The position numbers were made by a program, and so were the translations under genes. A DNA stretch of 64,000 bases from Longimicrobium sp. (lineage in GTDB: Bacteria > Gemmatimonadota > Gemmatimonadetes > Longimicrobiales > Longimicrobiaceae), in contig NZ_DASVSF010000022.1 in the NCBI RefSeq assembly GCF_036388275.1, forward strand, positions 98,331 through 162,330, written 5' to 3'. The notes under the pieces are model-generated. The model did not search any database and was not told the origin of the DNA. It was given only the letters and a program-made list of their open reading frames with translations. Numbering within the stretch: the first letter of the stretch is position 1; each line of letters begins with the position of its first letter. Shown one piece after another: positions 48,809-58,134 of the stretch.

Positions 48809-48837
48809 GTGCCCGCGACACGTCGTGTCGCGGGCAC
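48809..48837 (-). terminator. terminator after skp
   Basis: Perfect 14-base arms (GTGCCCGCGACACG and complement) with a one-base centre, 38 bases after the skp stop. On the minus strand TTTTCGTTT follows. It is the strongest intrinsic terminator in the window. Confidence 0.88.
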
Positions 48838-48874
48838 CGAAGCTAGCGGGGAGCAGTGCCCTCCGCAAAGGGCT

Positions 48875-49405
48875 TCACGGCGTGCGAGGCTGCGGCGTGC
48901 CGCCCAGCGCGCGGATCACCTGGTCGGTGACGTCCAGCGCCGGGTCCACCGCCACGATCACGCCCTCGGGCGGGTCCATGATGAACGAGTACCCGCCGGC
49001 CGCGCGCACCTGCTCCAGCACGCCGCGGATGCGCTCCATCACCGGACGAACCAGCTCCTGCTCGCGGCTCTGCAGCTGCTGCTGGATCTGCTGCGCACGC
49101 GCCTGATACGCCGCGAACTGCTGCTGCATGGTCTGCTGGCGCTGCGTGCGCACCGCCTCGGTCAGCGTGGGCGCCTGCGCACGGAACTCCGTGTCGGCGC
49201 GGCCCAGGCGGGCCTCCAAGGTGTCGATCTCGGCGCGCAGGGGGGAGAACTCGCGCTCCAGCGTGGCGCGCACGTCGGCGAACGCCGGCGTCTCGGCCAG
49301 CACGCGGTCGCTGTTCACGTAGCCCATCTTGAGCTGCGCCTGGGCGGGGGCCGCGGCGGCCATCGACACGACGGCGGCGATCGCGAACGAAAGAATACGC
49401 TTCAT
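48875..49405 (-). CDS. skp: OmpH/Skp periplasmic chaperone
   Basis: A 176-residue protein with a signal peptide (about 1-23, APAQA) and the OmpH/Skp start KMGYVNSDRVLAETPAF. A long coiled-coil hairpin follows (about 45-125, with RTQRQQTMQQQFAAYQARAQQIQQQLQSREQ-type helices rich in Gln). The trimerisation strands AGGYSFIMDPPEGVIVAVDPALDVTDQVIRAL close it. Skp trimers hold unfolded outer-membrane proteins for BamA. It begins 31 bases after bamA in the same orientation, a classic pairing, and ends in a strong terminator. Confidence 0.93.
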   Translation of the reverse strand: MKRILSFAIAAVVSMAAAAPAQAQLKMGYVNSDRVLAETPAFADVRATLEREFSPLRAEIDTLEARLGRADTEFRAQAPTLTEAVRTQRQQTMQQQFAAYQARAQQIQQQLQSREQELVRPVMERIRGVLEQVRAAGGYSFIMDPPEGVIVAVDPALDVTDQVIRALGGTPQPRTP

Positions 49406-49436
49406 TGCTGCTTCCTGTTCAGGGTTGATGACCGGG

Positions 49437-51902
49437 TCAGAACGACTGGCCCAGCTTGAAGTGGAGCTCCCAGCCCGGATCGGGCCGGTCGAAGCCGTAC
49501 GCGGCGTCGATGCCGATGGCGCCCAGGAACGGGGTCACCAGCGTAACGCCCACGCCAGCGCTGCGGTACAGCCGCGCCGTGTTGAACTCGCCCACACCGC
49601 CGAACACGTTGCCCGCGTCGCCGAACGCCGACACCGACAGCGCGTCCGTCAGGCGCAGCGCGTACTCGCCGGTGACGGTGAAGAACGCGTCGCCCAGGCA
49701 GGTGAGCTCCAGGCGCTGGTTGCACCGCTGGTTGTAGCCGCGCGGGCCGATCGACGACTCCTCGTAGCCGCGCAGCGGCTGGCCGAACTGCACGCCGCCC
49801 ACGTAGAACCGCTCGAACGGCAGCGGGCCCGCATCGCCGAAGATGGCGCCGGTGCGCGCCTGAACGCCCAGCGCCATGGTCGGCGCGCGCGGGCTGCTGC
49901 CCAGGCGGGCCACGGGCACCCACCACTCGGCCTGCGTCGACAGCTTCTGGAAGTTGGCGTCGCCGCCCAGAAGGCCGCCCGTCTGCTCCAGCGTCACCGA
50001 CTGCCGCGTTCCCGACGTGGGGAAGAGCGGGTGGTTCTTGGTGTCGCGCGACACGGAAAGCGAAAGCGTGCTCGCCGTGGCATTGGGAAGGCAGAACAGG
50101 CTGGTGGTCCCCGGCTCGCACTGCTCGTCCTGCGCCTGGTCGTACGACGTCCGCGACAGCGAGTAGCCCAGGAAGGCCCGCGTGCGCAGCTGCCCCGGAA
50201 CCGGGAAGCCGAACTGCAGCGAGGCACCCGTGCGGATGCGCCGGCCGTTGCCGAACTGGATGAAGCGGTCGCCCGAGCGGAACACCGACGCGCTGCCGGA
50301 GTTGCGCCCGCCGCCGATGGCCGGGTCGGTGTAGCTGGCCTCGAGCGTGCTGCGGCCGGGGCCCAGCTCGGCGCGGAGGTTGGCCGTCTTGCCCTGGCCG
50401 AACAGGTTGGGCTGCTGGTACCCCAGGAACCCCGAGAACCCGCTGCGGCGCCCTCCGTACGGCGATCCGCCGAACACCGTGCCGAAGTTCACGCTGCCGG
50501 TCTGCTTCTCGGCCACGTTGAAGACGATGTCCACCACGCCCAGCTCCGGCCGCGGCTGGATGTCGGGCATCGGCATGGGCGCCTCGAAGAAGCCCAGCCC
50601 CGAGATGGCCTGGTAGCTCTGGATCAGCCGCTGCTCGTTGTACACGTCGCCCGGAACGATCCACAGCCTGTCGCGGATCACGTTCTCGTGCGTGGTGGTG
50701 TTGCCCTTGAACGAGATGTTGCGGATGTAGAACGGCTGCTGCTCGGAAACGGACAGCGTCACGTTCACGCGCGGGGCCTGCCCCGCGGCGGCCGGAACCC
50801 GCTCGACCGTGGGCACCACCTGCGCGAACAGGTAGCCCTCGTTGCGGTACTGCTGCTCGATCTGCGCGGCCGCCGCGTCGAGCGCGGGGCGGTCGAACAC
50901 CTCGCCCGCCTCGCGCTGGTTCTGCCCGCCGAAGGGCAGCCCCAGCACCGACCGGCGCTGCGTCAGGAAGGTTTCCCGCAGCGCCTCGGAGGGGAACCGC
51001 GAGTTGCCCTGCACGTTGAACTCGCCCAGGCGGTACTGCGGCCCCTCGGACACGGTGACGATCAGCCGCGCCTTGCCGGTGGCGGGGTCCACCACCAGCG
51101 AGTCGCCCACCACCGCGAAGTCGATGTAGCCCCGCTCGCCGTACATCCGCGGCAGGTTGGTGCGCAGGTCCTCGTCGAAGGCCTCGCGGTCCCACTTGCC
51201 GGGGCGGAACCACCAGAAGCCCTCTTCCTTGGTGCTCATGGCGTCCAGCAGCGTCTCGTCGCTCAGGGCGCTGTTCCCCTCGAAGTCGATGTCGGCCAGG
51301 GCCACCAGGTTGCCCTCGCGAACCCGGAAGGTGAGGTTCACCGCCCCGTCCGCCGCCGGCGCCAGCGCCGTGTCGACGGAAAGCAGCTGCACGCCCTTTT
51401 TGGCCAGCATCTCGCGGACGAGCGTGCGCGCCCGGGCCACGCCCTGGGGATTCAGCGGGGCGTTCTCCTGGAGGCCCGACGAGTCGCGCACGGTAGCGCC
51501 CGACACGGTGGTCAGCCCCTCGAAGCGGATCTGCGCCACCAGCGGGCGCTCCACCACCTGCAGCACCAGCGGGCCGCGCCCGGCGTCGGCGCCGCGCACC
51601 AGCACCTCGGCCGACTCGTACTGCCCGGTGGCCATCAGCCGGCGGATGGCGTCCTGCACCAGCGGCGCCGTCATCGTGGCGCCGGCGCGGATCCCCGCCT
51701 GGGCGCGCACGGTGGCCTCGGCCACGCGGCGGCTGCCCCGCACCAGCACCGTGTCGACGACGAACCCCGGCCGCGGCGCCTGCTCCGCGGGGCGGGCCGC
51801 CGGGGCCGTGGGGTCCTGCGCGTGCGCGGCGGGTGCCGCGCCGCAGAGGGCGAACAAGAGGAGGGCCGCCGAAGCGGCCCGTCCCCGGAGAGTTGAGAAC
51901 AC
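49437..51902 (-). CDS. bamA: outer membrane protein assembly factor BamA
   Basis: An 821-residue Omp85 protein. A signal peptide (about 1-28, AHAQ) is followed by five POTRA domains (about 45-430; for instance LVAQIRFEGLTTVS, VALADIDFEGNSALS, YRLGEFNVQGNSRF and YIRNISFKGNTTT). The C-terminal 16-stranded barrel runs about 440-821 and ends in Phe (FKLGQSF), the usual assembly signal. The L6 motif is LRGYEESSIGPRGYN, in place of the common VRGF. Cys pairs in CEPGTTSLFC and CNQRLELTC suggest extracellular disulfides. The start is GTG 51902, 8 bases after clpC. Confidence 0.95.
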   Translation of the reverse strand: MFSTLRGRAASAALLLFALCGAAPAAHAQDPTAPAARPAEQAPRPGFVVDTVLVRGSRRVAEATVRAQAGIRAGATMTAPLVQDAIRRLMATGQYESAEVLVRGADAGRGPLVLQVVERPLVAQIRFEGLTTVSGATVRDSSGLQENAPLNPQGVARARTLVREMLAKKGVQLLSVDTALAPAADGAVNLTFRVREGNLVALADIDFEGNSALSDETLLDAMSTKEEGFWWFRPGKWDREAFDEDLRTNLPRMYGERGYIDFAVVGDSLVVDPATGKARLIVTVSEGPQYRLGEFNVQGNSRFPSEALRETFLTQRRSVLGLPFGGQNQREAGEVFDRPALDAAAAQIEQQYRNEGYLFAQVVPTVERVPAAAGQAPRVNVTLSVSEQQPFYIRNISFKGNTTTHENVIRDRLWIVPGDVYNEQRLIQSYQAISGLGFFEAPMPMPDIQPRPELGVVDIVFNVAEKQTGSVNFGTVFGGSPYGGRRSGFSGFLGYQQPNLFGQGKTANLRAELGPGRSTLEASYTDPAIGGGRNSGSASVFRSGDRFIQFGNGRRIRTGASLQFGFPVPGQLRTRAFLGYSLSRTSYDQAQDEQCEPGTTSLFCLPNATASTLSLSVSRDTKNHPLFPTSGTRQSVTLEQTGGLLGGDANFQKLSTQAEWWVPVARLGSSPRAPTMALGVQARTGAIFGDAGPLPFERFYVGGVQFGQPLRGYEESSIGPRGYNQRCNQRLELTCLGDAFFTVTGEYALRLTDALSVSAFGDAGNVFGGVGEFNTARLYRSAGVGVTLVTPFLGAIGIDAAYGFDRPDPGWELHFKLGQSF

Positions 51903-51910
51903 CGTGGTTC

Positions 51911-54403
51911 CTAGACGGTCTGGGTTTTCGACGGGACCCGGAAGGCGAGCGACTGGCGGTCTTCCGCGACCGACACCTCGATCTCGTCGCCCGGGCTGTA
52001 CTCCGACAAGAGGATCTTTTCCGAAAGCGGGTCTTCCAGGTACCGCTGGATGGCCCTGCGCAGGGGCCGCGCGCCGAACTTCTCGTCGTAGCCGTGCTCG
52101 ACCATGAAGTCGATGGCGTCGTCGTTCAGCTTCAGCGTCAGCTCCTCCTCCTTGAGACGGGTCTCCACGTCCGCGAGGAGGTTGAAGATGATGGAGCCGA
52201 TCTGCTCCCGCGTCAGCGGGTGGAACACGATCACGTCGTCCAGCCGGTTGATGAACTCCGGGTTGAACGCGCGCTCGATCTCCTCCTTGACCTTCTCCTC
52301 CATGCGGTCGTACTGCGACTGCTGGCTAGGCGCGTGGAAGCCCAGCCCCGGGCCCTTCCCGATGTCGCGGGCGCCCAGGTTGGAGGTCATGATCACCACC
52401 GTGTTCTTGAAGTCGATCACCCGGCCGTAGTTGTCGGTCAGGTGGCCTTCGTCGAGCACCTGCAGCAGCAGGTTGAACACGTCGGGGTGCGCCTTTTCGA
52501 TCTCGTCGAGCAGCACCACCGAGTACGGCTTGCGGCGGACGGCCTTGGTCAGCGTCCCCGAGTCCTCGTAGCCCACGTATCCCGGAGGCGCGCCGATCAG
52601 CCGCGACACGGAGAACTTCTCCATGTACTCCGACATGTCGACGCGGATCAGGGCGTTGCGGTCGGCGAACAGGAACTCCGCCAGGCCGCGCGCCAGCTCC
52701 GTCTTGCCGACGCCCGTGGGGCCGGCGAAGATGAACGAGCCGATGGGGCGCTTGGGGTCCTTGAGCCCCGCCCGGCTGCGGCGGATGGCCTTGGCGATGG
52801 TCTGCACCGCCTTGTCCTGCCCCACGATCCGCTGGTGCAGCTCGCCTTCCATGTTCACCAGGCGGGCCGTCTCGGCCTGCTTCAGGCGCGTGACGGGAAT
52901 GCCCGTCCAGCGGCTGACGATGAACGCCACGTCCTCTTCGCTGAGCGCGGGGCGGTTGGTCTTCCGCTCCTCTTCCCAACTCTTCTCGCGGTCCTGGATG
53001 CGGCGCTGAAGGTCTCGCTCGTAGTCGCGCAGCTCGGCCGCGCGCTCGAAGTCCTGGTCGCGGATGGCGCCGTCCTTCTTCCCCGCCACCTCTTCCAGCT
53101 GCTTCTTCAGCTCCTCGACGTCGGGCGGCGGCACCTGCGTCTGCAGGCGCGCGCGGGCCCCGGCCTCGTCGATCACGTCGATGGCCTTGTCCGGCAGGAA
53201 CCGGTCGGTGATGTAGCGCTCCGACAGCTTCACCGCCGCCTCGATCACGTCGTCCGGAATGCGGATCCGGTGGTGGTCCTCGTAATGGACGCGCAGCCCG
53301 GTGACGATCTGGATGGCCTCGTCGATGGACGGCGGTTCCACGTTCACCGTCTGGAAGCGCCGCTCCAGCGCCCCGTCCTTTTCGATGTACTTGCGGTACT
53401 CGTTCAGCGTGCTGGCACCCACGCACTGCAGCTCGCCGCGGGCCAGCGCCGGCTTCAGCATGTTGCTGGCGTCGATGGCGCCCTCGGCCGCGCCCGCGCC
53501 CACCAGGGTGTGGAGCTCGTCGATGAACAGGATGATGTTCTTGTTCTGGCTGATCTCGTTCATCACCGCCTTGAGCCGCTCCTCGAACTGGCCGCGGTAC
53601 TTGGTGCCGGCGATGACGGCCGCCATGTCGAGCGAAAGCACCCGGTAGTCGCGCAGCGAGTCGGGGCACTTGTTCTCGGCGATCAGCTGCGCCAGCCCCT
53701 CGACGATGGCCGTCTTGCCCACCCCCGGCTCGCCGATGAGCACGGGGTTGTTCTTCTTGCGGCGCGACAGGATCTCCATCACCCGCTCGATCTCTTCCGC
53801 GCGGCCGATGGTGGGGTCCAGCTCGTTCTGACGCGCCAGCTCCGTCAGGTCGCGGCAGAAGTGGTCCAGCGCCGGCGTCTTGCTCTTCTTGTCGCCCTTG
53901 GCCGCGGTTCCGCCGCTGGCCGAGGCCGTCGGCGTGGCGCCGCCCACCGAGGGGCTGGCGTTGGGCTCCGAGCCCAGCAGCTTCAGCGTTTCGCGCCGGG
54001 CATCTTCCAGGCTGACGCCCAACTGGGTGAGAACCTCGGCGGCGATGCCCTTTTCCTCGCGCAGCAGCCCCAGCAGCAGGTGCTCGGTGCCCACGTAGCT
54101 GTGGTTGAGCTCGCGGGCCTCGGCCATGGCGAACTCCAGCACCTTCTTGGCGCGCGACGTATACGGAAGCTCGCCCAGCGCGATGGTGGCCTTGCCCCGC
54201 CGAACCGACTCCTCGACCTTTTCCTGCACCTGCTCCAGGTCGACGTTCAGGTTGTTCAGCACGGCCGCGGCCACGCCCTCGCCCTCGCGGATCAGCCCCA
54301 GCAGGATGTGTTCGGTACCGACGTAGTCGTGCTGAAGCCGGATGGCCTCTTCCCGGGCCATGGCCAGGACCTTTCGCACGCGGTCGGTGAAATTGTAGTT
54401 CAT
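51911..54403 (-). CDS. clpC: ATP-dependent Clp protease ATPase subunit ClpC
   Basis: An 830-residue Hsp100 unfoldase that feeds substrates to ClpP. The N domain has two repeats (YVGTEHILLGLIREGEG and YVGTEHLLLGLLREEKG) that bind arginine-phosphorylated proteins. The first AAA module has Walker A GEPGVGKTA; the UVR-containing middle region has FERAAELRDYERDL; the second AAA has GPTGVGKTELARG. The linker before the first ATPase is Ser/Thr/Ala-rich. The McsB/McsA genes just upstream supply the arginine kinase that marks substrates. ATG 54403. bamA follows after 8 bases. Confidence 0.96.
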   Translation of the reverse strand: MNYNFTDRVRKVLAMAREEAIRLQHDYVGTEHILLGLIREGEGVAAAVLNNLNVDLEQVQEKVEESVRRGKATIALGELPYTSRAKKVLEFAMAEARELNHSYVGTEHLLLGLLREEKGIAAEVLTQLGVSLEDARRETLKLLGSEPNASPSVGGATPTASASGGTAAKGDKKSKTPALDHFCRDLTELARQNELDPTIGRAEEIERVMEILSRRKKNNPVLIGEPGVGKTAIVEGLAQLIAENKCPDSLRDYRVLSLDMAAVIAGTKYRGQFEERLKAVMNEISQNKNIILFIDELHTLVGAGAAEGAIDASNMLKPALARGELQCVGASTLNEYRKYIEKDGALERRFQTVNVEPPSIDEAIQIVTGLRVHYEDHHRIRIPDDVIEAAVKLSERYITDRFLPDKAIDVIDEAGARARLQTQVPPPDVEELKKQLEEVAGKKDGAIRDQDFERAAELRDYERDLQRRIQDREKSWEEERKTNRPALSEEDVAFIVSRWTGIPVTRLKQAETARLVNMEGELHQRIVGQDKAVQTIAKAIRRSRAGLKDPKRPIGSFIFAGPTGVGKTELARGLAEFLFADRNALIRVDMSEYMEKFSVSRLIGAPPGYVGYEDSGTLTKAVRRKPYSVVLLDEIEKAHPDVFNLLLQVLDEGHLTDNYGRVIDFKNTVVIMTSNLGARDIGKGPGLGFHAPSQQSQYDRMEEKVKEEIERAFNPEFINRLDDVIVFHPLTREQIGSIIFNLLADVETRLKEEELTLKLNDDAIDFMVEHGYDEKFGARPLRRAIQRYLEDPLSEKILLSEYSPGDEIEVSVAEDRQSLAFRVPSKTQTV

Positions 54404-54461
54404 TTGAGCAGGACCTCAGTTCGGGGCGAGACGGGGCGAACTCCCACGTTCCACGCGCGCA

Positions 54462-55559
54462 TTACGCATGCGTCGCGCCAGATTCCTCCGACGCCAGGAT
54501 GCCGCGGACGAACGCCGCGCGCCTCACGTCCGGATCGCCCTGGGGCAGGCTTCCATCCACCACGCGTTCGAGGTGGGCCGCCTGGGCAAAGATCATGATC
54601 CGGTTGAGCGTCTGTACACGTACGTCTCCGATTAGTTTCAGCCCCACGCCCAGCCGTACGCCGCTCAGAAGGTTCATCACCTCCTCGAACGAAGCCGACC
54701 TGGCGTGGCGCAGCAACCCGTACGCACGCCACACCTTGTCCTCGATCACCACGGGGGCGTCGCGCAGCAGGACGGAGCGCGCCTGGGCCTCGTACTGCAC
54801 CACCTGGTGCACGATGCGCTGCAGGTGGTCGATCAGGTCTTCCTCCGTCTTCCCCAGCGTCGTCTGGTTGCTGATCTGGAAGAAGTTGCCGACGACGTCG
54901 CTCCCCTCGCCGTACAGGCCGCGGAAGGTGAGCCCCACCTGGCTGATCCCCTGCAGCACTTTGCCGATCTCCTGCGTCAGCACCAGCCCCGGTAGGTGCA
55001 TCAGGACGGACGCGCGCAGGCCCGTGCCCACGTTGGTGGGGCAGCTGGTGAGGAAGCCGAACTCCGCGTGAAAGGCGTAGGGCAGCCGCTGGCCCAGCTC
55101 GTCGTCCAGCCGCTCCACGTCGCGCCAGGCGTCGCGCAGGCGAAACCCGCCCACGATGTTCTGCAGGCGCAGGTGGTCTTCCTCGTTCACCATTACGCTC
55201 AGCGCCTCGCCGGGCGCCATGATCAGCGCGGTGCTCGACGGCGCCGGGTGCCCCTCGCCCCCCACCAGCTCGCGGCTGACCAGGTGGCGCTCCAGCAGCA
55301 GCTGCCGCTCGCCTCCGCCCAGCTCCGAGACGGTGACCGTGCGCCCCCCGCGCAGCGCCGGTGCGGCGTCGGAGGCAGCCAGGGTCTGGCGCAGCACCTC
55401 GCGCCTGTCCGCCGTGTCGGCCCGCGTGCCGAAGCGGAACCCCTGGAGGTTGCGCGCCAGGCGGATGCGGGTGGAAAGCACGATGTCGGCGTTGGGGCCG
55501 TCGGCCCGCAGCCATGCGAGGCCGGCGTCGGCGTCGCCGTCCAGGAACTCGTTGGGCAC
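54462..55559 (-). CDS. mcsB: protein arginine kinase McsB
   Basis: A 365-residue phosphagen-kinase-like enzyme that phosphorylates arginine in proteins, tagging them for ClpC-ClpP. Marks: IVLSTRIRLARNLQGF (about residues 26-41), STALIMAPGEALSVMVNEEDHLRLQ with the NEEDHLR loop (about 112-135), FLTSCPTNVGTGLRASVLMHLPGL (about 169-192) and the C-terminal NQTTLGKTEEDLIDHLQ. Length and motifs fit McsB. GTG 55559 follows directly on the mcsA stop, with no gap. clpC follows after 58 bases. Confidence 0.94.
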   Translation of the reverse strand: MPNEFLDGDADAGLAWLRADGPNADIVLSTRIRLARNLQGFRFGTRADTADRREVLRQTLAASDAAPALRGGRTVTVSELGGGERQLLLERHLVSRELVGGEGHPAPSSTALIMAPGEALSVMVNEEDHLRLQNIVGGFRLRDAWRDVERLDDELGQRLPYAFHAEFGFLTSCPTNVGTGLRASVLMHLPGLVLTQEIGKVLQGISQVGLTFRGLYGEGSDVVGNFFQISNQTTLGKTEEDLIDHLQRIVHQVVQYEAQARSVLLRDAPVVIEDKVWRAYGLLRHARSASFEEVMNLLSGVRLGVGLKLIGDVRVQTLNRIMIFAQAAHLERVVDGSLPQGDPDVRRAAFVRGILASEESGATHA

Positions 55560-56060
55560 CTAGGCCTCCTGGCCGGCTTCGAGCCGGCGGATCTGGTCGC
55601 GCAGCCCCGCGGCCCGCTCGAAGTCCTCGGACTCCACGGCGCGCGCCAGGCTGCGGCGCAGGCTGACGATGCGGGCGGTGCGGTCGCTTTCCGAGGGGTG
55701 GGGGGGCAGGTACACCTTGCCGCTGTGCTGGGTGCCGCCGTGCAGCTTGCGCAGCAGCCCGCGAAGCGACGCGTCGAACGCCGACCAGCAGCGCGCGCAC
55801 CCCAGCCGCCCCGTCTTCTTGAAGTCGGCCAACGACAGGCCGCAGGCGGGGCAGGTGCCGGGCTGCGACACCGTCTCGGCCAGCATCCCCTTCCCCATCT
55901 GCGCGATGAAGTCGGCCAGTGGCGCGCTGGCGCTGCTTCCCGATGACAATCCCATCCCCTCCGCGCACACCTCGCACAGGTGGCGCGTCGTCATCTCGTT
56001 GTTCTGGATCTGCGTGAGGTGGATGGCCGCCTCGTTCTTGCCGCAGTTTTCACACAGCAT
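55560..56060 (-). CDS. mcsA: McsA, zinc-finger activator of McsB
   Basis: A 166-residue protein with four CxxC pairs (C3/C6, C29/C32, C70/C73, C88/C91), two zinc sites as in McsA. The C-terminal UVR domain (about 128-163, ARAVESEDFERAAGLRDQIRRLE) contacts McsB. McsA stimulates McsB arginine-kinase activity in Bacillus. It starts at ATG 56060, 15 bases after the lolD stop; its TAG abuts the McsB GTG. Confidence 0.93.
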   Translation of the reverse strand: MLCENCGKNEAAIHLTQIQNNEMTTRHLCEVCAEGMGLSSGSSASAPLADFIAQMGKGMLAETVSQPGTCPACGLSLADFKKTGRLGCARCWSAFDASLRGLLRKLHGGTQHSGKVYLPPHPSESDRTARIVSLRRSLARAVESEDFERAAGLRDQIRRLEAGQEA

Positions 56061-56075
56061 TTCGTCCCGCCTCTC

Positions 56076-56903
56076 TCACGCGGCCGCCCCGGCGGCATCA
56101 GGGCCGGCGTCGACCAGCTGGCCGCCCAGCAACCGCAGGACGCGGTCCGCCCGCGCGGCAAGGGCCAGGTCGTGCGTCACCAGCACCATGGCGGCGCCCT
56201 CCTCGCGGCAGACGCGGAACAGGTGCTCGTGAAGCCGGTCGCTCGTGGACGGGTCCAGGTTCCCCGAGGGCTCGTCCGCGAGCAGCACCAGGGGGCGGTT
56301 GGCGAGCGCGCGCGCCACGGCCACGCGCTGCTGCTCGCCGCCGGACAGCTGCGACGGCTTGTGCTCCAGCCGCCCCGCCAGTCCGACCAGGTCCAGCAGC
56401 TCCCTGGCCCGCTCCCGCGCCTTCCCCTCGCCCGTGCCGGCGATCAGCTGCGGCATCATCACGTTCTCCAGCGCGCTGAACTCGCGCAGGAGGTGGTGAA
56501 ACTGGAAGACGAAGCCCACCCGCTTGGCCCGCAGCTCCGCCATCCCCTGCTCGTTGAGCGTGGCGACGGGCACGCCGCCCACCGACACGGCGCCCTCGTC
56601 GGGCCGGTCCAGCGCGCCCAGGACGTGGAGCAGCGTCGACTTGCCGGAGCCGGACGCGCCGATCACCGACACCATCTCCCCCGGCCGCACGTCCAGGTCC
56701 ACGCCGTCCAGCACGTGGATGGGCGTTCCGTCGCCCCCCACGTACGATTTGCGTACGCCCCGGGCGCTGATGGACGGCTCCACCCCGTCGAACGAGCGCC
56801 GCGGCGCGGCATCGCCTGTCGGCTCGGGCAGGACGGCGGACTCCATCGGCGCCTCGTCGGCGACCAGCTCGTCCCCCGGGCGGTCCAGCGATTCGCTACT
56901 CAT
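56076..56903 (-). CDS. lolD: LolD-type lipoprotein-release ABC transporter ATPase
   Basis: A 275-residue ABC ATPase. The first 45 residues are an acidic/Pro extension. The domain has Walker A GASGSGKST, the Q-loop VFQFHHLLREFSALENV (a LolD hallmark), signature LSGGEQQR, Walker B VLLADEPSG and the His loop VTHD. LolD energises lipoprotein release from the inner membrane with LolC/E. Its ATG 56903 overlaps the stop of the LolC/E-like permease gene by eight bases, and the two form one transporter. mcsA follows after 15 bases. Confidence 0.92.
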   Translation of the reverse strand: MSSESLDRPGDELVADEAPMESAVLPEPTGDAAPRRSFDGVEPSISARGVRKSYVGGDGTPIHVLDGVDLDVRPGEMVSVIGASGSGKSTLLHVLGALDRPDEGAVSVGGVPVATLNEQGMAELRAKRVGFVFQFHHLLREFSALENVMMPQLIAGTGEGKARERARELLDLVGLAGRLEHKPSQLSGGEQQRVAVARALANRPLVLLADEPSGNLDPSTSDRLHEHLFRVCREEGAAMVLVTHDLALAARADRVLRLLGGQLVDAGPDAAGAAA

Positions 56904-58134
56904 GGCGGATCGCCTCCACGGGGTCCAGGCGCGCGGCCTGCCAGGCGGGATACACCGTCGCCAGGAACGAGATCACCACCGTGGCGAGCAGGATGCCCAC
57001 CAGGTCCACCGGGTTCACCTTCACCGGCAGGTGGCTGACGAAGTAGATCTCCCCGGGAATGCGGATCAGGCGAAAGTGGTCCGTCAGCCAGGCCACCAGC
57101 ACGCCGCCGATGCCGCCGATGGTGGCGCCCACCATGCCGATCACCAGCCCCTGCACCATGAACAGGCGCAGGATGCGGCGCGAAGTCATTCCCATCGACT
57201 TCAGGATGCCGATCTCGCGCGTCTTGTCAGTCACCACCATCACCAGGGTGGAGACGATGTTGAAGGCGGCGACGATCACGATCAGCAGCAGGATGAGAAA
57301 CAGGGCCAGCTTCTCCAGCTTGAGCGCGTTGAAGAGCGGCGCGTTCATGGTCATCCAGTTCTCGGTGCGATACGGGAGGTCCAGCTGTCGGTCGATGGCC
57401 CTGGAGATCTCAGCTGCGTCCTGCGGGTCCTGCAGCCGCACCTCCAGTCCCGACACCGCGTCGTCCAGCCCCGTAAGGTGCTGCGCGGCGGCAAGGCTGG
57501 TGTACGAGAACTTGTTGTCGTACTCCCACATCCCGGTCTTCAGGCCGCCGACGAACTCGAAGAGCTCCATCCGGGGCATGGGCCCCATGGGCGTCATCCG
57601 CACGTTGCTGAAGGAGATGACCGTCACCGTGTCGCCGGGAATCAGCCCCAGCCGGCCGGCCAGCCCCACGCCCACGGCAATCGGCGCCAGCCCGCTGCGA
57701 GTGGGCCCGAAGCTGACGCGGCTCTGGCTCATCAGCTTGGGAATGTCGGTGACCCCCGAGCCTTCGCCGTCCGCGACGATCCCGCGGAGCACCGCCCCCT
57801 CCGAGTATCCGCCGCGGTTGCGCAGCCCCACCTCGGTATGGACGAAGGGTCCGGCCGCCACCACGCCCTCGATCTTCCGCACGTCCTGCACGGGGCCACG
57901 CCAGCCGGGCATCTTCATCCCCTCGCCGTAGGTGAGGACGAACACGTGCGGATTGACGCCCAGGATGCCGCGGCGGAGCTCGTTCTGCAGCCCGTTCATC
58001 ACCGCGGTCACGATGATCAGCGCCATCACCCCCACGGCCACGCCGCCGATGGCGATCAGCGTGATCAGCGACAGGAACCTGGTCCCCCGCCGCGAGGAGA
58101 GATAGCGCCTGGCGATGCGCCACTCCAGGCTCAT
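56896..58134 (-). CDS. LolC/LolE-family lipoprotein-release permease
   Basis: A 412-residue FtsX-like permease with four transmembrane helices: about 20-47, 275-302, 320-350 and 370-395. A large periplasmic domain (about 50-270) lies between helix 1 and 2. LSLITLIAIGGVAVGVMALI at the N-terminus and VVTDKTREIGILKSMGMTSRRIL between helices 2 and 3 are hallmarks of the LolC/E family. It is the only such permease here, so it may act as a homodimer (LolF-type). ATG 58134 overlaps the lysS stop (ATGA), and the stop overlaps lolD. Confidence 0.92.
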   Translation of the reverse strand: MSLEWRIARRYLSSRRGTRFLSLITLIAIGGVAVGVMALIIVTAVMNGLQNELRRGILGVNPHVFVLTYGEGMKMPGWRGPVQDVRKIEGVVAAGPFVHTEVGLRNRGGYSEGAVLRGIVADGEGSGVTDIPKLMSQSRVSFGPTRSGLAPIAVGVGLAGRLGLIPGDTVTVISFSNVRMTPMGPMPRMELFEFVGGLKTGMWEYDNKFSYTSLAAAQHLTGLDDAVSGLEVRLQDPQDAAEISRAIDRQLDLPYRTENWMTMNAPLFNALKLEKLALFLILLLIVIVAAFNIVSTLVMVVTDKTREIGILKSMGMTSRRILRLFMVQGLVIGMVGATIGGIGGVLVAWLTDHFRLIRIPGEIYFVSHLPVKVNPVDLVGILLATVVISFLATVYPAWQAARLDPVEAIRHE

